A program made the position numbers and the translations under genes. 64,000 nt of DNA from Clostridiales bacterium (GTDB taxonomy: Bacteria > Bacillota > Clostridia > Oscillospirales > Oscillospiraceae). Shown here piece after piece: positions 40,027 through 49,294 of the stretch (its first letter is position 1; each line of letters begins with the position of its first letter). The DNA is taken from positions 18,738 to 82,737 of the forward strand of contig JAJUGN010000003.1 in the NCBI GenBank assembly GCA_029265975.1, in the 5' to 3' direction. Below the pieces are notes generated by a model, which was given only the letters and a program-made list of their open reading frames with translations, had not been told where the DNA came from and made no database searches.

Positions 40027-41715
40027 ATGGAAAAAGAACGCTTATTGGTTGAAATAAGGTCTAATCTCGAAGGTCTGGGACTGGAGGTTCAGGCCGGAAA
40101 CGGCACGGACATCTCCTTAAGCAGGGAGTTTGTGGACGCAAAATGGTCTTCCGGGAGCAAAAAAATAAGCTACGAGTCCTTCATATTTGCAAACGAAGAC
40201 GATAAAACCGTTTACATGTACGAAAAGACAACCGAAACCGGCGGGGGCTTTTCGTTCGGAAGCGACAGCGGAACCACCTTCCAGTCCGGCTCCACTCTTT
40301 TCCGCAAGGTAAAAAGCACCAGGTACGGCCCCGGCGGCAAGGCCTATGAGTACGACCTTGATCTGGGGGCGATACCCAAAACGGTCAAGGAGGCCGCTTC
40401 AAAATACGGCTGGAAATTCAAAACCGTTCTCGGCAAGAACAAGGCTCTTTATCCCGCGGGCTATATCCCCTCCTCGGCCCCCGTTTCGGAATCCCGGCCA
40501 GAAGAACGTCCGGCCGCGGGAACCGAAACCTCGTTCTGCGGCCAATGCGGAGCCGCGCTGAGCCCCGGTTCAAGGTTCTGCGACAAATGCGGAAAGCCCG
40601 TGGCCGCTGCTCCTCCCGTTCAAAGCGCTACGCAGGCCGCTCCGGCAAAGAACGTAGCTTCCGGTGGAGAAAACGGCGCTCAAAACGGCGCGAAATCAGA
40701 AAGCGGCAACAAAAGCAAAAAGCTCTTCACCGTTGGCCTTATTTTGCTCGCCCTTATTGCGCTTTTCCTTATGTCTGCCGGCAAAGTCGGCCTTGTCGGC
40801 TGGGTCTTCGCCATAATTCTGCTGGTCGTATATTTCCTTATAAGGAAGCTTCTCATAAGAAAAGGCTGCCTATTCAACGCCGTAATCTTTATACTGTTCT
40901 TGTTTATGCTGTTTGTCACCTTCAGCCTTACTCAAAAAACCGTGACAAGCGGAGCTACACCCAAGAGCGGCTCCTCGCCGAGTCCCGCCGCAAGCGCGCA
41001 GACGGCTTTGAAGCCGACCCAGTCGGTTTTGCCCTCTTCCCAGGCCGCGCCCCTTTTCAGAATCGATTACCTCAGCCTGGGTCTGTGGCCTTCCTTTACA
41101 TACACCTCGGACACGGGAAACAATATGCAGCTCGGCCTCGCCGGCGACATCGGCTTTTCGCTCTACCTGAATCCCGCCGCCCTGCAGAATCCGGCGGACA
41201 AGGTCTCAAAAATCAGCGTTAACGTAAAAACCCTGAAAGCCCCCGCATACGGAAGCGTGAAGCTTTACAGGATGAGACCCGACCTCGCCTCCCCTCCGAG
41301 CAGGCCGTCGGAGCAGAGCAAATATGCAATTCCCATGAGCTTTGATCTGACTGTAAAGGACAGCTACAGCTCGAACGAGGATCCGAAGGATTACCTGATT
41401 TCCTATTACAACTCCCTCAGCTCCGGCCAGGTGAGGATATACTACTGCGTCCACAACCTTATGCCCGTTGACCCCGCCATCCCCTCATGGATAGATAACG
41501 TGCCTGTCGCAGTCGGCAAGGGCATCAGCTCCGACGCTCTCCGCGGCACCATCGGCCTCGAAATCCTGATAACGATGCAGAGCGGCGAAAGGCACAGGAT
41601 ATATGTCGAGCGCGAAATGATAAAAGGCGACTTTTTCAGCAAAAACAGGCTCCCCAATGTGACCGAGGACTATCAGGGGAAAACAAGCCCCATAGTCTCG
41701 GCAAAGGTTGGCTGA
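40027..41715 (+). CDS. zinc-ribbon membrane protein of unknown function
   Basis: CGQCGAALSPGSRFCDKCGKPV zinc ribbon, then two or three TM segments and an exported C-terminal domain. Confidence 0.7.
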   Translation: MEKERLLVEIRSNLEGLGLEVQAGNGTDISLSREFVDAKWSSGSKKISYESFIFANEDDKTVYMYEKTTETGGGFSFGSDSGTTFQSGSTLFRKVKSTRYGPGGKAYEYDLDLGAIPKTVKEAASKYGWKFKTVLGKNKALYPAGYIPSSAPVSESRPEERPAAGTETSFCGQCGAALSPGSRFCDKCGKPVAAAPPVQSATQAAPAKNVASGGENGAQNGAKSESGNKSKKLFTVGLILLALIALFLMSAGKVGLVGWVFAIILLVVYFLIRKLLIRKGCLFNAVIFILFLFMLFVTFSLTQKTVTSGATPKSGSSPSPAASAQTALKPTQSVLPSSQAAPLFRIDYLSLGLWPSFTYTSDTGNNMQLGLAGDIGFSLYLNPAALQNPADKVSKISVNVKTLKAPAYGSVKLYRMRPDLASPPSRPSEQSKYAIPMSFDLTVKDSYSSNEDPKDYLISYYNSLSSGQVRIYYCVHNLMPVDPAIPSWIDNVPVAVGKGISSDALRGTIGLEILITMQSGERHRIYVEREMIKGDFFSKNRLPNVTEDYQGKTSPIVSAKVG

Positions 41716-41832
41716 AAGCAGGGCTCGCCCTTATGCGATAGCGGTTAGGAGAATGAAATTCAAATTGGGCATTGTGTTTTCGCGTGAATCTGCTAGAATA
41801 ACCATATATTTATTAACCGGCGAGGTATTGAA

Positions 41833-42582
41833 ATGCTGAGGATGATAAACGTCGGCGTGGCTTTTGAAGGCGACTCCGGCAACAAGGAAGTACTGAAGGA
41901 TATCAATCTTACACTGGAAAACAATAAAATCTATGTAATGACCGGCCCGAACGGCGGCGGAAAATCCTCCATAGCCAAGGCTATTATGGGAATATATCCG
42001 ACAAGCGGGCGTATAATGCTCGACGATACGGATATATCGGAAATGGGCATTACCGAAAGGGCAAGGCAGGGCATAGGCTACGCCTTTCAGATGCCCGCGC
42101 GTTTCAAGGGCCTGAAGGTCCGCGACCTGCTCAGGCTTGCCTCAGGCGGCGAAAAAATCGACGAGTGCCAGCTGCTTTACGACGTGGGGCTTTGCGCCCA
42201 GGACTATCTGAACCGCGAAATAAACGCCACCTTCTCGGGCGGCGAGCTTAAGCGGATAGAAATAGCGAGCATACTCGCCCGCAGGCTGAAGGTAGCCCTG
42301 TTCGACGAGCCGGAGGCGGGCATCGACCTCTGGAGCTTCCAGCGCCTTACCGAGACCTTCGAGGCCCTGCACAGGAAGTACGACACCACCATCGTTATCA
42401 TTTCCCATCAGGAGAGGATACTGCGTCTGGCGGACGAGGTCATACTGATTTCCGACGGCACCGTAAGCGGAAGGACCAGCCACGAGGAATTTTTGAATCA
42501 GATTTCGGAAATGGATTCGAATTGCCTATGCAAGTCGGACTGTATCAAGGGAGGCGCCGCGAATGCTGAATGCAGTAGATAA
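41833..42582 (+). CDS. SufC-like ABC ATPase
   Basis: TGPNGGGKSSIAKAIMGIYP, ATFSGGELKRIEIASILAR, ALFDEPEAGIDLWSF. Confidence 0.88.
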   Translation: MLRMINVGVAFEGDSGNKEVLKDINLTLENNKIYVMTGPNGGGKSSIAKAIMGIYPTSGRIMLDDTDISEMGITERARQGIGYAFQMPARFKGLKVRDLLRLASGGEKIDECQLLYDVGLCAQDYLNREINATFSGGELKRIEIASILARRLKVALFDEPEAGIDLWSFQRLTETFEALHRKYDTTIVIISHQERILRLADEVILISDGTVSGRTSHEEFLNQISEMDSNCLCKSDCIKGGAANAECSR

Positions 42583-43483
42583 AAAGCTTCTTGAGGAGGT
42601 GGCGGGTCTTCACGAGATTCCGCAGGGCGCCTACAACATCAGGAAAAACGGCGAGGGCATAAGCAGGAACACCACCGCCAACATCAATATCGTTACGAAA
42701 AAGGACAAGCCCGGCATAGACGTCATAATCAAACCGGGAACGAAAAACGAGAGCGTCCACATTCCCGTTATCATGTCGAAGGAGGGCCTTACCGACGTCG
42801 TCTACAATACTTTTGAGATAGGCGAAGATTCCGACGTCGTCATAGTGGCCGGCTGCGGCATACACAACTCCGGCGACGGCAGGGCCCAGCACGACGGCAT
42901 ACACGAGTTTTTTGTGCGCAGGGGCGCGAAAATGAAGTATGTCGAGAAGCACTACGGAGAAGGCAGCGGCCGGGGCGAAAAAGTGCTTAACCCCAAAACC
43001 GTCATCGAAGTGGAGGCGGGCGGCGTCGCGGAGCTGGAAATGGTCCAGATAAAGGGCGTGGACAGGACGGTCCGCGACACCGAGGTAGTTCTTCATGAGA
43101 ACGCCCGCCTGATAGTAACGGAAAGGCTGCTGACATATATGGAGCAGACGGCGGAGTCCATCATAACGGTCGAGCTTAAGGGTGAGGATTCGAGCGCCCA
43201 GATAATTTCCCGCTCCGTCGCCCAGAACGATTCGAAGCAGGTGTTCCATCTCAATCTTCGCGGCCACGCAAAATGCCGAGGGCATATACAATGCGACTCC
43301 ATCATCATGGACAACGCCCATGTGTCTTCCATACCCGAAATATCGGCTCTTCATTCGGACGCCCAGCTTATACACGAGGCGGCCATCGGAAAAATCGCTT
43401 CCGACCAGCTCGTGAAGCTTATGACCCTCGGGCTCACCGAAAAAGAAGCGGAGGATACCGTGCTAAAAGGATTTCTCAACTAA
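42563..43483 (+). CDS. SufB/SufD-like Fe-S assembly scaffold
   Basis: HLNLRGHAKCRGHIQCDSIIMDNAHVSSIPEISALHSDAQLIHEAAIGKI. Confidence 0.88.
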   Translation: MLNAVDKKLLEEVAGLHEIPQGAYNIRKNGEGISRNTTANINIVTKKDKPGIDVIIKPGTKNESVHIPVIMSKEGLTDVVYNTFEIGEDSDVVIVAGCGIHNSGDGRAQHDGIHEFFVRRGAKMKYVEKHYGEGSGRGEKVLNPKTVIEVEAGGVAELEMVQIKGVDRTVRDTEVVLHENARLIVTERLLTYMEQTAESIITVELKGEDSSAQIISRSVAQNDSKQVFHLNLRGHAKCRGHIQCDSIIMDNAHVSSIPEISALHSDAQLIHEAAIGKIASDQLVKLMTLGLTEKEAEDTVLKGFLN

Positions 43484-43529
43484 TATACTGGGAGGACCTG
43501 AAGTTTATTAGGTCCTCCCAGTATATTAG
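43481..43529 (+). terminator. long hairpin terminator overlapping the stop codon
   Basis: TAATATACTGGGAGGACCT / AGGTCCTCCCAGTATATTA. Confidence 0.75.
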
Positions 43530-43818
43530 CGGCCTTAAAATCCGCCTCTTTTTTGCAATTGGCGGCAAAATTTCCAAAATCCTCCGCGCAGGCGGGCGAT
43601 TAATACATTTTTAACGTAAAACCAGTAAAATTTCATACCAAATTTATGCATTTTCAACTTCACTTCTGCAAACAACAATTGACACTATGATTTGTCATGA
43701 TATAATTTATTATTATAGTTTTGCAATCGGCTGATACATATTGGGTAATGTTTTTATATATTTGTATTGCTTCATCGCCCTTGCGCCTGGGTAATAATAT
43801 AACCTGCCGGGAGACTTT

Positions 43819-45810
43819 ATGGGAGACAGAATAAGAGTTATGATGACAACCGAGGGCACCTACCCCTTCCACGCGGGCGGCGTCAGCACCTGGTGCGACT
43901 TGCTTTTGCACGGCAAGCCGGAGAGTATAGACTATCTCCTTTACAGTGTCATCATGAACCCCTTCGTCACCCAGAAATTTAATCTGCCCCAGGGCACAAG
44001 GCTCATAAAAGTACCCTTGTGGGGCACCGAGGAGCCCGGCGAGCACCTTGAGCAGCCTTTCTCAGAAGTTTACTCCAAGAAGCTGAAGACCACCGAAAAA
44101 ATAGTAAAAGACGAGTTTCTCCCGCTTTTCAGGGATCTTGTGGAAGAAGCCTTCTCCGCCGTAAAGGACCCCGAGAAGTTCGGCGTCACCCTGCATAAAA
44201 TGTACAGGTATTTCAGTACATATGAATACAGGGAGAGCTTCAAATCTGAGATCGTGTGGAATTATTTCAAGGACTTTGTCTTTACATATACCTCGGACCC
44301 GGGCAACAAGATATCTACCCCGGACGCATTTTCCCTTGTCCAGAGCATAGGCTGGCTGTACAGGTTCTTCACGGTATTGAACACCCCCGTGCCCGAGGTG
44401 GACGTTTCCCACTCCGTCGCCGCCGCTTTCTGCGGCATTCCCTGCGTGATAGCGAAGCTTGAATACGACGCTCCCTTTCTTCTTACGGAGCACGGCATAT
44501 ATTTAAGGGAACAGTACCTTTCCCTGAGCAAACGGAACTATCCTCCTTATCTCAACACCTTCCTGATAAGGTTTGTTAATTCGATAGTGTCCCTCAATTA
44601 TTTTTACGCCGACCAGGTCTCTCCCGTCTGCAATTACAATACGCGATGGGAGCGCAAGTTGGGGGTGAGGCCCGAGAAAATAAAGGTCATATACAACGGT
44701 GTAGACGAGAAAATATTCGTGCCCTCCAGGTCCCGCCCGAAGAAGGATTATGTTTCCGTCGTTTCCGTCGCGAGAATAGATCCTATAAAAGATATAAAGA
44801 CCCTTATGAGGGCCGCGGCGCTAATACTGAAAACAAATGAAAACGTAAGGTTTTCCGTTTTCGGCTCGGTTTCCGTCGAGTCTTATTACAAGGAATGCCT
44901 CGAACTGAAGGAAGAACTCCAACTCGGAGACAAGTTTGAGTTCAAGGGGCATTCATCCGATATGGCCTCCGTATATCAGGATGCCGATATTATTGCTCTG
45001 TCAAGCATCTCCGAGGCTTTCCCATATACCGTCGTCGAAGCTATGATGACAGGCAAGCCGGTAGTCACCACAGGGGTGGGCGGCGTCGGCGAGGCCTTGG
45101 GCAGCTGCGGCGTCATCGTTAAGCCGAGAGACCACGAGAAGCTTGCCGAAGGCCTGCAGAAGCTCATTAAAGACAAGGCTCTCAGGGATTCCATGGGCGC
45201 GGATGCAAGGGAGCGCGCGCTGAACCTGTTTAAGGTTGACGCTTCGAGAAGGCAGTATTATTCAAGCTATCTTGCCCTGGCCGAGCGGAGGAAATCCCGC
45301 GTTCTCGAAAAGAGCGCAGCCAATATTACATATATCGCCGCCATTGCCGCGAGGAGGCAGGCTTTGCTCAGGGATAAGGCCTACGCGCTCTTCGATCTCG
45401 GTTTGTACGAGGTGGCAATACCGCAGATAAGGCGGGCCATCATGGCGGACGTTAATTCATATCTCGTACCCGAAATGCTCAAAAAGATAGCCGAGGCCTA
45501 CTGCCTGCTCGGAGATGTTTCAAGGGCGGCCGTGGAGATCGAAAAAGCCAATCTTTTGAGGCGCGCGGGCGGACGCGGCAGAGAATACAAACTTCAAAAG
45601 GACAAGGCATATTCCCTTTTCGCTCTGGGCATGTACGAAGAGGCGATTTCGCTGCTCAGAAGCTTGATAATGTCAGCCATTGATTCTGAAGATGTGCCGT
45701 TTATGCTGCGCAAAATATCCGAAGCTTATTTGAAACTAGGAGACCCCTCCAGGGCTGCGGTTGAAATAGAGAAGGCGAATCTTTTGAAGCGGATCCGCGC
45801 CGCCGTATAA
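43819..45810 (+). CDS. PelF-like GT4 glycosyltransferase (DUF3492-type N-terminus) with C-terminal TPR-like repeats
   Basis: MTTEGTYPFHAGGVSTWCDLLL; VIYNGVDEKIFVPS; ALSSISEAFPYTVVEAMMTGKPVVTTGVGG; two repeats DKAYxLFxLGxYExAI...SRAAVEIEKANLL+R. Confidence 0.85.
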   Translation: MGDRIRVMMTTEGTYPFHAGGVSTWCDLLLHGKPESIDYLLYSVIMNPFVTQKFNLPQGTRLIKVPLWGTEEPGEHLEQPFSEVYSKKLKTTEKIVKDEFLPLFRDLVEEAFSAVKDPEKFGVTLHKMYRYFSTYEYRESFKSEIVWNYFKDFVFTYTSDPGNKISTPDAFSLVQSIGWLYRFFTVLNTPVPEVDVSHSVAAAFCGIPCVIAKLEYDAPFLLTEHGIYLREQYLSLSKRNYPPYLNTFLIRFVNSIVSLNYFYADQVSPVCNYNTRWERKLGVRPEKIKVIYNGVDEKIFVPSRSRPKKDYVSVVSVARIDPIKDIKTLMRAAALILKTNENVRFSVFGSVSVESYYKECLELKEELQLGDKFEFKGHSSDMASVYQDADIIALSSISEAFPYTVVEAMMTGKPVVTTGVGGVGEALGSCGVIVKPRDHEKLAEGLQKLIKDKALRDSMGADARERALNLFKVDASRRQYYSSYLALAERRKSRVLEKSAANITYIAAIAARRQALLRDKAYALFDLGLYEVAIPQIRRAIMADVNSYLVPEMLKKIAEAYCLLGDVSRAAVEIEKANLLRRAGGRGREYKLQKDKAYSLFALGMYEEAISLLRSLIMSAIDSEDVPFMLRKISEAYLKLGDPSRAAVEIEKANLLKRIRAAV

Positions 45811-45829
45811 AACAAAAGGGTGATCATTT

Positions 45830-46225
45830 ATGGGCAATTTCAAAACCTCCCTGATCGGCTACAGAAAGAAAGCCGTTGACAGGCAGCTGGAGCTGAGCCG
45901 GGCCGCCGCCTGCGAGCTCCTTGCGGAAAAGCAGCGGGTTTTATACAACCTTATGCTTGAAAACAAGGCGCTGGAAGCCGAAAGAAACGAGCTGCTGGCA
46001 AGCAATCTGCTCCGTGAAGAGCTGAGCGGCAGGCTCGAGAGCATACTGAGCAAGGGCTTTGTCGAAAACTACAGGCGCTTCTACGAACTGGAGCAGAAAG
46101 TAAACGAAAGCTTAGCGGCCCGCCTGGCCTTGATTGACGCCAGGCAGGCTAAAAGCGGAGAGATCAGGAACAGGCTCAAGTCTTTCGCCGCGCAGATTGA
46201 AGCCGAGATAAAAGGCAGGGAGTGA
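45830..46225 (+). CDS. small coiled-coil protein in Pel-like operon
   Basis: FKTSLIGYRKKAVDRQLELSRAAACELLAEKQRVLYNLMLENKALEAERNEL, DivIVA/GpsB-like coiled-coil character. Confidence 0.6.
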   Translation: MGNFKTSLIGYRKKAVDRQLELSRAAACELLAEKQRVLYNLMLENKALEAERNELLASNLLREELSGRLESILSKGFVENYRRFYELEQKVNESLAARLALIDARQAKSGEIRNRLKSFAAQIEAEIKGRE

Positions 46226-46231
46226 TTTGTT

Positions 46232-47668
46232 ATGGATGCACCGGATTTTGGTTTCAGGCTTTTCGGTTACAGCATAAGCGAGGTGAACGGCGAGCTTCTG
46301 CGCGCCGATTATGAGCATTTTGAATCACTTAAGGATCTTGAGCTCAAAATCGGGAAATATTTGAACGAAAACCAGAAGCTTAAGGACGAGATTGACGCCC
46401 TGAAAAAGAAAAGGGACGGCGCCCTGCTGCAGACCAGGTTTCTTGAAGCCGCCGTAAAGAACGCCGAGCAGTTTATAAAGCTGTATGAGGCCCATACGGA
46501 AGTCGAGATCAGCAGGCTCAAGGAGAAGGAACAGCGTCTGCTGAGGCTTTACGAAGATAAGCTGGCAGCCATCGAAGAAGAGATAAGGAGCGCCCAGAAG
46601 GCTCTTGAGAATGCCCTTGACTTCATAATGCGCGGCAATGCCGAAAATATGCCTCAAGCGGTTTTTTCTTCAGACGCAGCAACCGCAAAGCCGGCTGTAA
46701 GCGCCGGAGCTGAGAGCGAAGAGAAGGAAGCAATAAACGAGTCGCCTGACACTCGGGACGGCGCAAACGAAGGCGCCGATAAGGGAATAATCCAGTTTGA
46801 GCTTGTCAGGGCAGTGAAATTCCGGACCGAGGAGCCTTCCTCCGAAATAAGCAAGGAGACCGCTGTCAATGAGTCCCCAGCCGCCGAAGTCATGACGCCC
46901 GCCGCCGCTTTCGCCGGTCGTAATCCGGGCGCCGTCCCGAGCACCGATTTCTGGGGCCCGATTCCGAAGATAGATTACATAAACTATGATACAAGCGACG
47001 ATACGGAAGATTATCCCCTGTCTTTCGCGGACGATACCCATAACGCATATGGCGCCGGTGAAGCCCTGCCAATAATAGCGGAACCGCTGCCGCTGATTGG
47101 GCTATCCTACGACGGAGCGGACAATTGCGCTCTGCATAAAGCGGAGGAGTCTGCTGCGGCTGTCGGGGACGCAGAAAGCTCCGAAGGGTCGGCGTTTTCC
47201 GATTTAATTCCTCTGCTGGAGACTTATCCGCAACTTAAAGAAACGGCTTTGTCCGGGGATGTTTCAGGCCTCGGGCCCGTAAAGCCCGCCGCCTTGCCCG
47301 ACGCCCCCTTAGAGCCCGATTTCGCCCCGGATCAGATAGCTCCTGAAATAAGAGAAAGCGTTATAGCTCCGGCGATTTCGGACGCTCTGCTTGAAGCGCC
47401 GGTTTCCGAAAAACCCGTTCCGGCGGATTCGGAAAACAATTCCGACAGCCATATGAAGGCCGCCCCCGATGATAAGCTCTCTCTTGCCGCGAAATATATA
47501 GTAGGCAAAATCGCGGGCGAGGACCTTTACGACGGCGCAGGGAGGCTGATAGCCGCTAAGGGCGTCGTTATAACCGAGGACATTGTGCGCGAAGCGGATA
47601 AGGCCGGCAAGCTGAGCGAGCTCATAATCAACATGACTATTTCCGACCTGCCCGAAATATCGGCTTGA
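46232..47668 (+). CDS. coiled-coil/acidic linker protein with small C-terminal GxxLYDxxGxLIAxKG domain
   Basis: N-terminal coiled coil; Pro/Glu/Ala-rich middle; C-terminal YIVGKIAGEDLYDGAGRLIAAKGVVITEDIVREADKAGKLSELIINM. Confidence 0.6.
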   Translation: MDAPDFGFRLFGYSISEVNGELLRADYEHFESLKDLELKIGKYLNENQKLKDEIDALKKKRDGALLQTRFLEAAVKNAEQFIKLYEAHTEVEISRLKEKEQRLLRLYEDKLAAIEEEIRSAQKALENALDFIMRGNAENMPQAVFSSDAATAKPAVSAGAESEEKEAINESPDTRDGANEGADKGIIQFELVRAVKFRTEEPSSEISKETAVNESPAAEVMTPAAAFAGRNPGAVPSTDFWGPIPKIDYINYDTSDDTEDYPLSFADDTHNAYGAGEALPIIAEPLPLIGLSYDGADNCALHKAEESAAAVGDAESSEGSAFSDLIPLLETYPQLKETALSGDVSGLGPVKPAALPDAPLEPDFAPDQIAPEIRESVIAPAISDALLEAPVSEKPVPADSENNSDSHMKAAPDDKLSLAAKYIVGKIAGEDLYDGAGRLIAAKGVVITEDIVREADKAGKLSELIINMTISDLPEISA

Positions 47669-49281
47669 ATAACGCTATGAGTCCTGACATTATTGTTTTT
47701 AACAAAGACACGGATAAGTACAGCGAACTGATTGAGGAAATAAAGGCGGTCCGGATGCCGGAGGACGCATTTGAGATTTCCGCCTATCTCGAATCCTTGG
47801 GCTGGGACGACGACAAGGCCTCCTCGACCTTCGGCGCAAGGGATTTGTTCGAGCTTTCGGAGCGCCTGCTTGAATCCATAGGGGCCTGCCATATATGCGT
47901 TTCGCCCTTTGTGGAGGCCTCCTGCGAGGTCGGCGTCTTCGGCAAGTGGAAAAAATCCCTGAGAAGCTTTCTCCGCGGAATAATATTTGCTTTTCCGATG
48001 GCCATATCCGTCGCCTCGATGCTGACCGTCAGGCTGTCGCTGTGGGCTTACGACGGGCTTTCTGTGGAGATGGCCACCAGTATAGCAATCGGCACCATTC
48101 TGAGCTTTATGGCTGTGGGCGGCTTCACCCAGGTAATTTCCCGGAGAGGGTACGCCTACATCGACCAGGGTTATTACCGCGTGGCCCGGAAAACCACCTT
48201 ATATTTCCTGTTTTTAGGGGCTATTTTCTGTACGCTTCTCTGCCTTGTTTTTATCGGCATAAACCTTTACTTCAGCCAGCTTCCGTTCAATATGCTTGTC
48301 GTTTCCATACTGTACTACGTTTTTTTATGCATCATCTGGCTTTCGGTCACCGTAATGTACCTTCTGCGCAAGGAATTTGCCTTTACAGCGCTTCTCTCAT
48401 TCGGCATCCTTCTTGTCTATGTGCTGTTTTACCACGCGGGTCTCAGCATTATCGTTTCTCAGATAATCGCCCTCTCCGTAGTGTCTATTGTCACATGGAT
48501 TGTACTCATTTTTTATTTCATGTCCGGAGAAAGCAGGTCTGAGAAGGGCATGGACGTGTTCATGCAAAGGAAATCCGTAATGCTTTACACCCTCAAGCCC
48601 TATTTCATTTACGGTTTCCTGTATTTCACCTTCCTTTTTACCGACAGGATAATCGCGTGGTCCTCAAACTCCATATATATGCCTTATATTTTCTGGTTCA
48701 GAGGACAGTATGAGCTCGGTCTGGATTTCGCGCTTCTTATACTCATACTGCCGATGGGCGTCTGCGAGGTTCTGGTATCGGACATGATGGAAAAAATCGA
48801 CAGGGCCATGAAATGCGGCTGGCTGGAGGATAGCAAGCTTACCCAGAGCAAGAGCCTGCCTTATTATGTGAAAAGCCTCGCGGCAATCTTCCTGAGCGCG
48901 GTTTTCAGCGCCGTGTCCGTTACGGCCGCCATATTTCTTATCCGGAATTACGCCCCGTTCGGCATCAGCCTCGATATCTTTTTCAACAGCACAACAATGT
49001 TCGTATATTTTGTCGGAGCGTTGTCTTATTGCTTTTTGTCCGTCTGCCTTGCAAACATCGTGATACAGTTTTCGCTTTCCCATCCCGATAGCGTGGTTAA
49101 AAACCTTTTCATTTCCCTGCTCCTCAATTTTATTGTCGGCTTTGTTTTCAGCAGGTGGTTTGACTACTATTGGGGGATAACGGGCCTCCTCGCAGGCACT
49201 GTCCTGCTTTCCGTTCTTACGACGATTGACATGCTGAAAATCATGAACAAGACCGACTATTATATTTATAAGTCAGTTTAG
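47665..49281 (+). CDS. PelG-like polytopic membrane transporter
   Basis: about 12 TM; YGFLYFTFLFTDRIIAWSS and TQVISRRGYAYIDQGYYR patterns; adjacent to PelF-like gene; start may be ATG at 47677. Confidence 0.72.
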   Translation: MNNAMSPDIIVFNKDTDKYSELIEEIKAVRMPEDAFEISAYLESLGWDDDKASSTFGARDLFELSERLLESIGACHICVSPFVEASCEVGVFGKWKKSLRSFLRGIIFAFPMAISVASMLTVRLSLWAYDGLSVEMATSIAIGTILSFMAVGGFTQVISRRGYAYIDQGYYRVARKTTLYFLFLGAIFCTLLCLVFIGINLYFSQLPFNMLVVSILYYVFLCIIWLSVTVMYLLRKEFAFTALLSFGILLVYVLFYHAGLSIIVSQIIALSVVSIVTWIVLIFYFMSGESRSEKGMDVFMQRKSVMLYTLKPYFIYGFLYFTFLFTDRIIAWSSNSIYMPYIFWFRGQYELGLDFALLILILPMGVCEVLVSDMMEKIDRAMKCGWLEDSKLTQSKSLPYYVKSLAAIFLSAVFSAVSVTAAIFLIRNYAPFGISLDIFFNSTTMFVYFVGALSYCFLSVCLANIVIQFSLSHPDSVVKNLFISLLLNFIVGFVFSRWFDYYWGITGLLAGTVLLSVLTTIDMLKIMNKTDYYIYKSV

Positions 49282-49294
49282 GAGTTGAGCCAAG

